A DNA stretch of 64,000 bases from contig NC_066579.1 of NCBI RefSeq assembly GCF_024323335.1, positions 245,327,575 through 245,391,574 on the forward strand. The letters are read 5' to 3'. Below, piece by piece: positions 1 to 13,100 of the stretch. The stretch comes from Lathyrus oleraceus. Lineage: Eukaryota; Streptophyta; Magnoliopsida; Fabales; Fabaceae. The translations under genes were made by a program, and so were the position numbers. Positions within the stretch are counted from its first letter, which is position 1. Each line of letters starts with the position of its first letter. The notes under the pieces are model-generated. The model made no database searches. It saw nothing but the letters and a program-made list of their open reading frames with translations, and was not told the DNA's origin.

Positions 1-895
1 AACACACATCACACACATCACACACACATCGCACACACATACACATCACATATACACACATATACATCACACACACATCACACACAGACACATTACGCAC
101 ACATCACACACATATCACACACACATATCACACACACACATCACACATCACACACACACACGTCACACACACACACGTCACACATACATCACACACACAT
201 TACACACACGCACATCACACACACATCAAACACACACACACATACACACACACACACATCACTCACATCACACACACATGACACACACACACACACACAC
301 TCACACACACACACACACATCACACACACATCACACACACATAAACACATCACATACATCACACACACACACATATCACATATCTCATACACACACACAC
401 ACACATCACACATACGCACACACAAAGACACACACACACATATCACACACATATATCACACACATATATCACACACACACACACACACATCCCACACACA
501 TCACACACACACACACACATCCCACACACATCGCACACATACACATCACACATACATCACACACATATCACACACACACACACACATATCACACACATCA
601 CTCATACATCACATACACACACACACACATCACACATACATCACACACACACAGACAAACTCACACAAACACATATCACACACACACACACACACACAGA
701 CACATAAACACACACACACATACACACACATCACACACGCATCACACACACATCACACACACACACACATTCACACATCACACACACACGCACATCACAC
801 ACACACACACACACATCACATCACACACACATTACACACATGCACACATCAGACATAAATCACACACACACACACACATCACACACACACATACA
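1..895. repeat. AC-rich microsatellite / minisatellite (CA)n with TCA interruptions
   Basis: Almost pure CA dinucleotides broken by ATCA, ATA and CTCA at irregular 5-20 base intervals. The array reaches the left window edge, so its full length is unknown. It produces long apparent reading frames of Thr-His (plus) and Cys-Val (minus) that are low-complexity artefacts. It lies about 1.2 kb downstream of the VPS13 stop codon. The sequence can adopt Z-DNA and is expected to be length-polymorphic. Confidence 0.95.
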
Positions 896-2093
896 TTTGT
901 CTCCATATTTAAAATTATACATTGATGAAACCATATCATTCGAAATTGAGTGTTTATATTTTTTTCCTTTTCCTACTTTAGATCCATGAAGGTTAATGAC
1001 AATACTATTTAAGATTGAGACCATGAAATAGATAATACAGACTTTTGAAAATTGCAGTTTGGAATGTTTTGCCTGTAGGGATTTCACAAAGATTGCATAA
1101 TAGTCTAACAACAAGTACCAAATGCTTGGTAATGGAACTAGTGTGCTGAGATTATTATTCGAATGTAATCTAATGTATGGAGGGTTCAGATAAAATATTA
1201 AGTATGACAGTCAAACAAAACTAAATGAGATGAATAATGTTAAGATAAATGAAGCAAGGATATTTGAGCATACAAAAACATATGAATGGTCATCACACAT
1301 GGTTGTTAGTTGCTAGCTTATTATATTATTGATTCATGTCTTTTTAGATTTTTATTAGTTGTTTACACATGGGGCTGTTCTTTGACCAATGTTATAAAAA
1401 CATCATATCATAAAACAATAATAAATATTTTTTACGAATACATCCATCGCTAGCATTTACTATTTATTCGTTGTAAATATTTTTATTTGTTGTAGATATG
1501 TTTTACGAATACATCCATCTAGCATTTACTATTTATTCGCTATCTATTGTCATTTATTATTTATTGCCTCTACTTTTTTTTTATTATAAGTTATTTTAAA
1601 TTTTTTATATTTATTAAGAGATATAATAATTATTGTCTGAAAAAAAATTAAGATATTTAAGATGATAATAAATATTTAAGAATATAATAAAAAACTAACA
1701 TTAATAATTTATTAGTATTGTAAAACAATTTATATTGTGATACAAAATATTCAAATCGATTTATATAAGGGAGTATATTAATAGAATTACAATAAATAAT
1801 TTAATGATGACACTACTTTGTCAATCTGTACTATAAAATGATACATTTTGGCCATTTTTTAGATAATATTAGAACTAGAACACAAATTATTATTGTCAAT
1901 TCAAACAAAATTACTCTTGAAAAAAAAAACAATTGAATAACAATAATAGTCTATTAACAAACTTGTTTAACACCTGATATTTACAAAATCAAAATGGCAA
2001 CAAGGAGGATATACATAAATGTACAAGGTACAAGGAAAAGAATACACAGTATGTTCTTTCCTAAAAAATGTCGAATTACTAACTAAAATTTCC
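896..2093. other. 3' flank of VPS13 (probable 3' UTR next to the stop), AT-rich
   Basis: No reading frame of interest. The 3' UTR should run leftward from 2093; no canonical AATAAA was seen close by, so its end is not placed. The stretch contains an imperfect direct repeat: 1431-1470 and 1502-1539 share TTTACGAATACATCCATC followed by the same TAGCATTTACTATTTATTCG string. The rest, 1550-1960, is simple AT-rich sequence. Confidence 0.5.
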
Positions 2094-4125
2094 CTACTTC
2101 ATATTAGCTCGATGCAAGATCCGCCCACAGTCCCAAGCTCTGCCTTTCCCTTTTTCTATACCAGACAGCAAAATCTGTAATAAATTGGATGCATCATCCT
2201 CGCATGCTAGTTCTAAGTCTGTTTGAGGAAGGGGAAGATGAGTTGGATGTTGGTTCCAACGCACAGGTCTTGTTCTGCTGCTACTGCCTCTTTTTGAAGA
2301 ATGCTGATTATGCATAAATGACGAGTCTGGTCTACTACCAACAATGTGAATAACCCCTTGAGCACAATCAGCATGTATTATACTCTCCAATCCAATCTCC
2401 CATTCAATCATCCACTCCAAATTAGCAGGAATGCCGCAAAATTCAGGCTTCCCCGAGTTTATCAAACTTGGACTGAAAACAGTCATTATACATCTCTCTG
2501 TTAAGACAACAAACTTACCCGCTTCTTTAAGGGCTTTGCAAGCCACTAACTTCTCGTCTTTGAACTTCAAGCCATCATCAGCCTCCATAAGGACTGATGT
2601 TCCAACTGCTTCATCCCATGAATAAGATCTCAAAGGAAGTTCATGGTAGACTGGCCGTGGAAGCCGTACCTTAAAGCAGTGTGATCTTAATTGATTGGGT
2701 TTGCTACGGTTTCTAATACTTTGCGCAGTTTTGCCAGTAACCTCTAGTATACTAGCTGCAGGTTTTGCCACAAGTCCTGTAATCCCTAAAGCAACTCCTA
2801 TATTAAAGAAACATGAAAAAGAAAAGCACAATCAGTAAACAAGCAAAAACTAAGACCATCTCCGACAATAATTACCACCTCAAAATCATGAGGAGATCAA
2901 AACAATTCATTCACATTGATTCACCTGACAGGACACCTGGAAGACCATGCTTCTCAGCTCCTCTTATAGGAGACTGAAGAAGACCAGTGAGTCCCTGTAA
3001 ATAACATAGGTGAGCAAAACAACTTAATATACATAGAAACAATTTGCATCATGCTGAAAAAATTGCAGGTGGTGAGGTGCACCGAGGGCGGCTACGTGAA
3101 TCAATAAAAACACGTCTTTCGAAAGGTTTCACATGAAATCAATTACATACCTCCAAGACTTCATTAATTACGCCTTTACTATCAGAAGCTACGGATGTCT
3201 GTTGTTTTTCCATCCTTGAAGCTATTTGGTCATCATATGTAAACGCAACAATACCCTGGAAATAGAAAAGGCTAGCAAAGATTAAAAACAAAGTAAACTT
3301 ATAGATCAAACTACAATTACATCAAAGCAAGAAACACCTTGCGTGCAACTTTACTGAATTGAGAAGCTGCATCACTGATAGCATAGAGAGTGTTACTGAA
3401 AAGACTGGTGGTGCCTTCAGCCATGCCCATAATAAGTCCAGTAGGGCTCTGCAAATTAAACGAATAACACTTAACTAAATTGTTCCATAAGTAGAGCAAA
3501 AATAATTGAAGGGCCAGCCTAAAGCTTTTTACCTGCATAATGTTATTGGCAGGCACAGACAAGAAATCTCTAATGCCGTGCCCCATGCTCCTTGCAAAAC
3601 CCAAGGGATTACCAATGACACCAGCCGAACCAAACAACTACAGATTTAGATTTTAAAAAAACGTACATTGTGGTCATAGAGATGTTACACAGGGTTGTTT
3701 AAGGGCAATGCACTATGTGCAAAAATAATTAAAAAAGTAATGAAGATCAGTTTATTATGTTTGGTGCTATCCTGTTATACAGTATGTTGTGTATATAAAA
3801 GTGTGTCCATATAACCAATCAAATCTATCAAAATAAAATTTACATCAAAGATAACAAATTACTAAGAATCGAGATAGACAATGGATATAAGACAACTTCG
3901 GGTGTTGATATACTTAACATTTATAGCATGCCAAACGAGAAAACAGAAAAAAAATTGTGATGCAAATTAACTCGTTACCTTGTAAGTCTCATGAAGTAGT
4001 TGACGGTTGTAATGCCTAATTAGAATCTCTTGAATGGATTCCCAACTAGCCATGTGATGCGCAATAGTTAAATCCTTCAAATAAATATTTGCTCCCTCAA
4101 CATCAGCAAGCGCCATGAGACCTCT
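2094..4125 (-). CDS. VPS13: VPS13 exons 32-37, C-terminal domain and stop
   Basis: Exons 3979-4125 ([20 protein letters not shown]), 3533-3637 ([20 protein letters not shown]), 3338-3448 ([20 protein letters not shown]), 3151-3255 ([20 protein letters not shown]), 2925-2994 ([20 protein letters not shown]) and 2094-2797 make up the VPS13 C-terminus. It contains the Gly-rich GTTSLFSNT / GLTGLL helices and the [20 protein letters not shown] segment, then a PH-like end that stops with TAG at 2094-2096. This part binds membranes in characterised VPS13 proteins. Conservation here is the strongest evidence for the family. Confidence 0.96.
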
Positions 4126-7100
4126 CTGTAATTATATATAATCATTTGTTAAAAAAGAAACCACTTTTTTAGGGAGTTGGTTGTCCAATTATAAATCAGA
4201 AACTTTTAAAGCTTTAAACAATCACAATTAAATGGGTGTATAGAATTGACCTCTTCCACTGCACTCACGGAATTGGATAGAAAACGAACTCAGACAGATA
4301 AGCCCACTCCAATAGAGGGTGACACCGTGACACTTAAGTGGGCTTTAAGCATGATAAGCCCAAACATTGGAGAGTTTAAGAAAGAAAGAAAAAGAGATTC
4401 GTGGAGGGCAGTGTCATGTCGACAGTTGGTTATAAATTTTTCCTTAACAGTAGCTACGCAGAGCACTCAGGATGACTCCAAGCGACCGCTTTGCGATTAC
4501 ACTCATCTAGGCCATCCAAAATCATCTAAACTACTCTTCCAATACATTTTCGTATCATGAATAAAAATAAATCCCCCAAAACTCTCAATTCTTTCCAACT
4601 TACTCTTTTTCTTTTTTCAAATCTCTCCTCTTCATTCCCCTACAAACTCCCTAACACAACCTTATGAAACTGTAATCTCATTAGATCCGATGTGAAACTC
4701 TAAATAAACACCCTCAAGCCCAGCATTACTGAATTTGGTGCGTGGATATAAACGGTGGGTGGCCCGATAGATAGCAGGTGGCCCAACTGAATCAAGTTGT
4801 GATACCGTCTTAGAATTGTGGTTAGGCCTAACACAACCTTATAAAACCGCCTTGTAAGCCTTGTAAGGTGAGGATTCCCCCAGTTATAAACAAATGTTGA
4901 GGTCATATGTCATCCGATGTGGGACACTTGACACACCACTCGTTTAACATCTTACAATGATATTTTATATGCATTAATATGAAATTATACACATGTATAC
5001 GAATTCTACGAAATTTGTAATATTTTATGATTAGTGTTACAATTCTAGGATTTACAATTTTACTTACCCTTCCCGATTTTGCATAAATTATTGATTTTAA
5101 CTATCCTAATTGCGCTGAAATTTCTGCCGTGTTCATCTGCTTTTAGTTCAATACATGTGTCATTTAATGGGTTAGAAATAAAAATAATTGGGATGTAATT
5201 TTTCATGTTTATGTGTATATATGTAAATTAATACAACTCTTTGATTTGAAATTTGACTCTATAGTTAGTTCATCTGCTTTTAGTCCAATAGATGAGTCTT
5301 TTCATGGGTTTGAAATACAAATAATTGGGATGTAATCTTTCATGTTTAGATATGTTTATTTATAAATTAATACAACTCTTTGATTTAAAATTTGTCTCTG
5401 CGTGAATGTGACTCTATGGGAAGGGTTATTTCCTCACATGAAATAGTATCTCTAAAAAAAAATTGAAATATTTACAAGGACTTAAAACATATTGAAGTCA
5501 TATTAATGTGCCAGGTGCCTAATGAAGTCATATTAATGTGCCAGGTGCCTAATGAAGTCATATTAATGTGCCAGGTGCGTAAAAGATTCTAGTTTGTATC
5601 CAACACACTACAATTCAACTTCAACTCTTGAATATTCATGAAATGTAACTAGAATCAACCATTCTAAGAAAAATGAAATACTGCTTACATGGATAAGGAA
5701 TTCCTTTGATGTGAGTATTCTATTGCGAAGCATCCAAGGTGCACTGGAGAAACTGGAATTGTATAAATTATGTTAGTAAGTCTTTAAATACAATACATAA
5801 TCAACCAAAACTGTAGTTAGAATAAACATAAGAATGAGCAGGTGACCTTAAAGTCAATTTGATTGGGGCCAACTCAAACATTTCAATATAAATTTTCTTC
5901 TGGGTTCTGGCTAACAGATAAATTTCCTGCCATGGGGCTCCAATTGGAATGATAGAAGGCAATGGTGCACCTTTCTTAGATTTTGTGTCAACTACGGGAG
6001 CAAATCCTAGAGGACTTTGGTCAGCATTCAATCTTAAATTTTCACTAGTTTGAACAAATGAGGATGAATCCTTTAGTAATGCCCCATAATATTGATTTGA
6101 AGATGGTCTGATTCCATACTGCAGCCCCGAAGAGATGTGTGTAAAGAACTCAAATAAGCTTAATATGACTTCTTGTTCAATCTCAAGACGGAAATCTGCC
6201 ATCCTGCAAGCATAAGTACATAAACACCAAAAAACATCAGTAAACTATAAACACCAGTAAATAAAAAGATGTGGCCAACTTAGATAAAAACCTCAATTTT
6301 ATGTACTCAAACGAAAGAAAGGATATGTCTTTCTTCTTCCACTTAGATATTTCTAGGGAGAAAACGGAGATAGAAGAGGTGCTGCAGGAATTCATTTGAT
6401 TGGCTTTTTCGATTCTTGATCTTGTGACATCATCCCTAGATTTCATATAGTCAACTTGACAGGACCTATATCCACCATCAAAGGACAACAGAACTGGATA
6501 TGGAGTAGAGCGCAACTGGTTATCAATCTGTATGAATGATATCTGCATGGAAAGCCTTTGGCGATCCAAATTTTGCATTAGGTTGATTTGTATATCTTGA
6601 ATACAGGCAAAGAGCAACTCCTACAGAAATGAAAGTATTATTATTAATAAACATTAAGGAGACAGAAGAGTATCAAATCCGAAAGTTCACAGTTCAATTA
6701 CTTGTGGGTATGAATTAATCAAGGAAATCCCAATATATGGAATAGAAATTGATATCTTCTCTTTATATTCTGCAGGTCTAACTTGACTATGATCATATAA
6801 CCTTTTCTCTGTAGCATTTGGAGCACTTGATTTCTTCAGTTCACTAAAACTATGATAATTTGAATCAAGAACACTGAGGACCTGAAAGAAAGAAAAAGTT
6901 GTCAACGAAGGTAAGAGTTGTGATTTTTCAAGTCAGATATATGAACTGAAATTACTAGAGACACCTTCGTTGCTCCCTCTGCATGAACTGATACAAAGAA
7001 AGTCCTCTCTGGCTTCTGGAATCATCGTTTACACAAGCAGCATTAGATTAACATGGAATCCAGATTTGTACTCAAAACATAAACTCCTATTAATGTATTA

Positions 7101-10100
7101 AATAATAGACAGTAAATAGTAACATTTATAATTATTTTCCTTTTATATTGTATGACCCATTAAGCAAAACTCGTTAGGCTTAGAATTGTCTATACAAACA
7201 AATTAGTTATTGTATTGTAACATAACTTTGAAGTATATTTCTCCTTCCAGCATTCTATATACTATTGTTGCATATGGTTCTCTTACTCGTGTTGATGATT
7301 GTAGACACTTTGATCTTCATTCTTATTGGAAAAATAGATAAAAACTGTTATATTTTATTCGTCAGCCTTAGGCTGATTTATATAGTGAAGATACAATTAT
7401 TACAATTGATTTTCTCCTTAATGGAGAATAAAGAAAAATAATGGTAATATTAAAGACAATAATAAAATCGGAAATAATATATTTTCCAACACCCCCCTCA
7501 AGTTGGTGCATAGATATCTATCGTGCCCAACTTGTCTATCAAATACTCAAAAATAGACCTTGTCAAACTTTTGATCAGGATATCCGCAGTTTGTTGACTT
7601 GAAGTCACGAAGGATAGACATATGATTCCTGCATCTAACTTCTCCTTTATGAAGTGTTGATCAATCTCGATATGCTTGGTTTGTCATGTTGAACTGGATT
7701 ATGAGCTATGCTAATAGCAGCTTTACTATCAGAGTACAATTTCAATGGAAGTTCAATCTTAAGTTCTTCTATGACTCTAAGGATCCATAATCCTTCACAA
7801 ATACCTTGAGACATAGCTCTAAACTCGGCCTCTGCACTACTCTTTGCTACAACTCCTTGTTTCTTGCTCCTCCATGTCACAAGATTACCCCAAACATAAG
7901 TACAATATCCAGAGGTTGATCTTCTATCTGTGACTGAACCTGCTCAATCGGCATCGATGAAAATAGACACATTTCTTTCATTAGTCTTCTTAAAAAATAA
8001 TCCTTTTCCAGGATTTCCCTTCAAATATCTCAGTATCCTATAGACTGCCTCGAGATGTTCCTCGAAAGGAGAATGCATAAACTGACTCACTACACTAACT
8101 GAGAAAGCAATATCAGGTCGGATGTGTGACAAATAAATCAGTTTCCCAACCAATTTATGATATCTTCCACTATCAACAGAAACATTACCTTCTCCCCAAA
8201 GTTTAGCATTAGGATCCATAGGGGTATCTGCAGGACGACATCCACCCATTCTTGTTTCTTTCAACAAGTCTAGAATGTATTTCTGCTGTGAAACCACAAT
8301 ACCATTTTTTGACCGAGCAAGCTCTATACCAAGAAAATATCTCATGAATCCCAGGTCCTTGATTTCAAAGTCTAGTTTCAATTTCTCTTTTACTTTTGCA
8401 ATTTCCACTGTATCGTTTCCAGTAAGGACAATATCATCAACATAAACAATCAGAACAACAACTTTCCCATCATGGGAGAACTTTGTGAACAAGGTGTGGT
8501 CAGCCTGTCCTTGGATGTACCCTTGTTTCTTCATGGACTGAGTGAATTTTTCAAACCAAACTCTAGGGGATTGCTTTAATCCATATAAAGACTTATTTAG
8601 TTTGCACACATTTGATCCAAGGATTCTCATTGTTTTCTACAAGAGAAAATGTAAGCTCGGATTCACAAGGTTCCTCTTACTCATAACAGGAGTAGGATCA
8701 GATAAAGAATCATGGTCATTTTCTGTTGGTGCAGGTGTAAAAATCTCATAATTTTGTGATACTGACAAAGATAAGTTATTTAAAAAACTCATGTCCTCAA
8801 TTTGGATGGCATTCTGTTAATCAAATACGCAGTCGTTAAAACAGCTTCGCCCCACAAATAATTTGGTACTTTATTTGAAAAAAATAGAGCTCTAGCAACC
8901 TCTAGTAAATGTTTATTTTTCCTTTCGGCCACTCCATTTTGTTGAAGAGTATTAGGACATGAACTTTGATGTTCAATCCCATTTTTTAGAAAAAAATCAT
9001 CCTGGATAGTGTTAAAATATTCTTTGCCATTATCACTTCTAAAGACTTGGATATTTGTTTCAAATTGGTTCTGCACTATTGAAAAAAAATTCTTTATAGT
9101 CTGACAAACATTTGATTTCCCATTTAACAAGTACACCCAACATACTCTTGTATGGTCATCTATAAATATGATAAACCATTTTTTAAGAGAGTGTGTACTT
9201 GTACGATTAGGACCCCAAACATCACTGTGAATAATAGAAAAAGGTTTTGATGATTTATAAGGTTGTATTGAAAATTGGGAACAATAATGCTTTGCAAACT
9301 CACATGTTTCACATTTAAACGAAGAAAAGTTCTTATTGTGAAATATCTTAGGAAACAAGTGTTTTAAATAACGAAAATTAGGATGACCTAATCTTAAATG
9401 CCATACCATAATGTTTTCATCTTTATTTCAACACAGAAAAAGACTCAAAGCAGGAACTTATTGTTTTTGAAGGTAATTGTGATGCAGATCCAATGTCAAA
9501 GTAGTAGAGTCCTCCACTCTCCTTAGCATTGTCAATCATCTTCCCCGAGTTCAAATCAAGAAAGACAGAGTGAGATCGAAAAAAATTAGTTTGACAATTT
9601 ATATCTTGGGTTAATTTACTGACGGGCATTAAATTAAAAGATAAATTTGGAACATGAAGTACATTTTTAAGAGTTAACATTGGAGACAACACAACTGACC
9701 ATTTACCTGCAATGGCTAAAAAAGAGTCATCTACGATTTTTATTTTTTGATTACCTGTACATGGACTATATGAAGAGAACAAAGTAGATTCACCTGTCAT
9801 GTGATCGGAGGCACCTGAATCTACTATCCAAGTATGACTGGGACTGACACTAAGAAATGCAGAATTACCTTTTGTTGTTATAGAGCAAGAAGGGGTTGGA
9901 GACTCGAGGAGTTTGTATCGTCTGTCTAGTTGGTCCGTAGTGAGTGGAAACTGAGACGGAGGAGGTTGTTGCCCTTGATCAGAACTACTAGCCTGAAATG
10001 CACGACCACTTTTCCTCTTCCAATTAGGAGGTTTGCCATTGAGCTTCCAACAAATTTCACATGTATGTCATTCGCGCTTGCAGTGATCACATCAAAGAAC

Positions 10101-13100
10101 TTTGTCTGACCTTCTTCCCTCGTCAAGGTTCCTAGTAGACAGAGCTGAGCCTTCAGATTCAGAGTTTCGTGGTGGCTTGCCCATCATAATTCTTTGTCGT
10201 GCATCTTCCCTTCTTATTTCTACAAAAATTTCACAAAGAGTTGGCAATTGTACTTTTCTTAAAACTAGGTCTTTATTGAATCCAACGAGAAACATGAATA
10301 TCTGATCATTTTCTTGCCTCTTGAGAAACAAAACATTGTCTTTTGTACACCTCCAATTGTCATCATAACAGAGATCTAACTCTTGCCGCAGTGTCAACAG
10401 CTCATTGTAATAAGAGTATGTTTCCTTAACAGCTTCCCACACATCATTTGCGGAAGGTAAGCTTACTTATTCCAGTTTCTATAGAGCTTACCAGCCACGT
10501 AATAATCAAGGAGTTTTCCGACTTCCATTGTTTGTAACGAGAGTCTCCTGTTGCCGGTTCAACTACTGCTCTTGTTAAGAAATCAAGTTTTTCTTTGCTA
10601 TCCAATACCAACCGAACAGTTTGAGCTCATTCGTTATAGTTATTCCCATTCATTTTAGGGATATTGACCTTGAGGGAGTATGCGAAATCCTCTTGATCAT
10701 TACCGCTTATGTCAGCTGACAGATGTGTTAACTAATGATTTACCAACCAAACAGTTCAACCAACTTATTTGCAAGTTTGAAAAGATTGATATCTGTTGGA
10801 AAATAATTTATTTCCCTGTTTGATTGATTTTATTTATTTTCTTTTATTCTCCCCATTAAGGAGAGAATTAAGTGTATTGGTTGTATTCTCACTATATAAA
10901 CCAGCATTTGACTGAGGAATAAAACATAACTGTATTTTAACTATTATCTCCAATATATCAAGAGCATTAGGTTACGGTTTAGTTTAAAGTTTTCCATAAC
11001 TAGTGGGGTTTGGGGCGTAGCCCTGGAAAAAAATTATGTTTGACCCGCTTTCTTACCCGACCTACTTCACATACCCGTTTACCCTTCTATGGCAAATAAC
11101 AACAACAGGTGGCATTCCCCAGCACAGGCCTTCACCGCATCCAACAATGGCGAACAAGCGCAACATGAGTCGAGCTTCAGTCGTGAAAACGGTGATGGCC
11201 GCGGAAATGACAGTGGCCGCGGAGATGGCATACAAAATGATCAAGGGGATTCCTCTTACTCCCTCAAGGTCAATTTTCCTAAAATGAATGGGAATAACTA
11301 TAATGCATGGGATCAAACCATTCGTTGGTATTGGATATCAAAGGGAAGCTTGACTTCTTAACAGGAGCAGTAGTTGAATCGGCGATAGGAGACCCTCGTT
11401 AGAAACAATGGAAGTTTGAAAACTCATTGATTATTGCAGGCCGGTAAGCTCCATGAAAATTGGAATAGGTAAGCCTTACATGTTTTTACCTTCTGCAAAG
11501 GATGTCTGGGAAGCTGTAAGGAAAGATACTCTGATATTCAAAACTCCTCCCAAAGTTTTGATTTAAAATCAAAGCTATGGCATGTGAAACAAGGTGATAG
11601 GAATGTAACTGCTTATTACAATGAGTTGTTGCCTTTGTGGCAAGAGTTGGATCTTTGTTATGATGACAATTGGAGGTGTACAGAAGACAGTGTTTTATTT
11701 CTCAAGAGACAAGAAAATGATCGTGTATTCAGATTTCTCACTGGGCTCAATAAAGACCTTGATGAGGTAAGAGATAATTTTATTAAAAATACCATTACCA
11801 ACTCTTCATGAAATTTTGCAGAAATAAGAAGGGAGGAGGCACGACAAGGAATTATGATTGGCAAGACACTGCAAAGCTTTGAATCTGAAGGCTCAGCTCT
11901 GACTACTAGGAACCTTGACAAGGGATAAAGAGGAAATCAGATGTTTGTCAGACTGTAAAGAATTTTTTTCCAATTGTGCAGAACCAATATCAAACAAATA
12001 TCCAAGTCTTTAGATATGATAATGGCAAAGTATATTGTAACCCTATCCTAGATATTTTTTTCTAAAAAATGAAAATGTACATCAAAGTTCATGTCCTAAT
12101 ACTCCTCAACAAAATGGAGTGGCCGAAAGGAAAAATAGACATCTACTGGAGGATGCTAGAGCTCTATTTTTTTCGAATAAAATACTAAATTATTTGTGGG
12201 ACGAAACTGTTTTAACAGCTACGTATTTAATTAACAAAATGCCCTGTAAAATTCTCAATTTTCAAACTTTAATTAATGTCCTCAAAGAATGTTTTCCTAT
12301 GTTTCAAATAGAAGACAAGAGTTTTTTAAATAATTTATCTTTGCTTGTACCACAAAATTCTGAGACTTTTACATCTGCACCAACAAAAAATGATCATGAT
12401 TCTTTATCTAATCCTACTCCTATTATGAGTAAGGAATCTTGTGAATCCGAAGCTACATTTTCCCTGTCGAAAACAATAAGAATCCTAAAAACGATGATAT
12501 CTAATTAAAGTGCCACAAAATTATGAGTCACTTCAAGAAAAAAGATTTGAATTAGGAAACAGGACTTGGAAAAGAAAGGTTTCTATGAAAAAACAGTATA
12601 AAGGAAAGGACGAGTCCACATCTCAACACTGCCAAAATCTGAACCGGGAAATGATCAACCTCCTAACAAAAGGAAAGGTAAGTCTATCTCTATTTGTGAG
12701 AGTTGTATTTTATATCCTGATATAGATGATCCTGTTGTCATTAGAAAACCTGTTAGATCTTGCACCAAACACCCCATGTTCAATTTTATATCATATTCAA
12801 ATTTGTCTTTCATCCATGTCTGTCTTCACCTTAAAATTGTCTAGTATGGGAATTTCAAAAAGTAGAAAGATTGCTCTAGAAATTCCAAAGTGGAGGAAAG
12901 TTGTACTTGAAGAGATGAAAGCTCTTGAAAAGAACAAAACTCGGAATGTTACGTCACTATCATATAGCAAGAAGACAGGTGAATGCAAATGAGTGTTTAC
13001 TGTAAAGTATAATTCAGATGGGTCAATTGAAAGGTACAAGGCTCGTTTTGTGGCAAAAGACTTTACCCAGACCTATGGTTTAGACTACTCAGAGACATTG

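Larger units (their letters stand above)
4126..5688. other. VPS13 intron with TRIM remnant and local duplications
   Basis: A 1.56-kb intron. 4126-4640 shows no recognised element; a 104-codon open frame at 4246-4560 has no family resemblance. 4650-4940 is a TRIM remnant (listed separately). Two tandem duplications follow at 5131-5400 and 5493-5582. Confidence 0.6.

Noticed and set aside
278..925. 215-codon plus-strand frame of Thr-His repeats
   Set aside because: Product of the CA microsatellite; no start context, domain or non-repetitive content. The minus-strand Cys-Val frame at 189-452 is the same artefact.
4246..4560. 104-codon plus-strand frame in a VPS13 intron
   Set aside because: No recognisable domain, no conserved context, and antisense inside an intron next to TRIM sequence.
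5493..5582. Possible CRISPR-like array
   Set aside because: The 30-bp units are contiguous with no spacers, in a plant intron.
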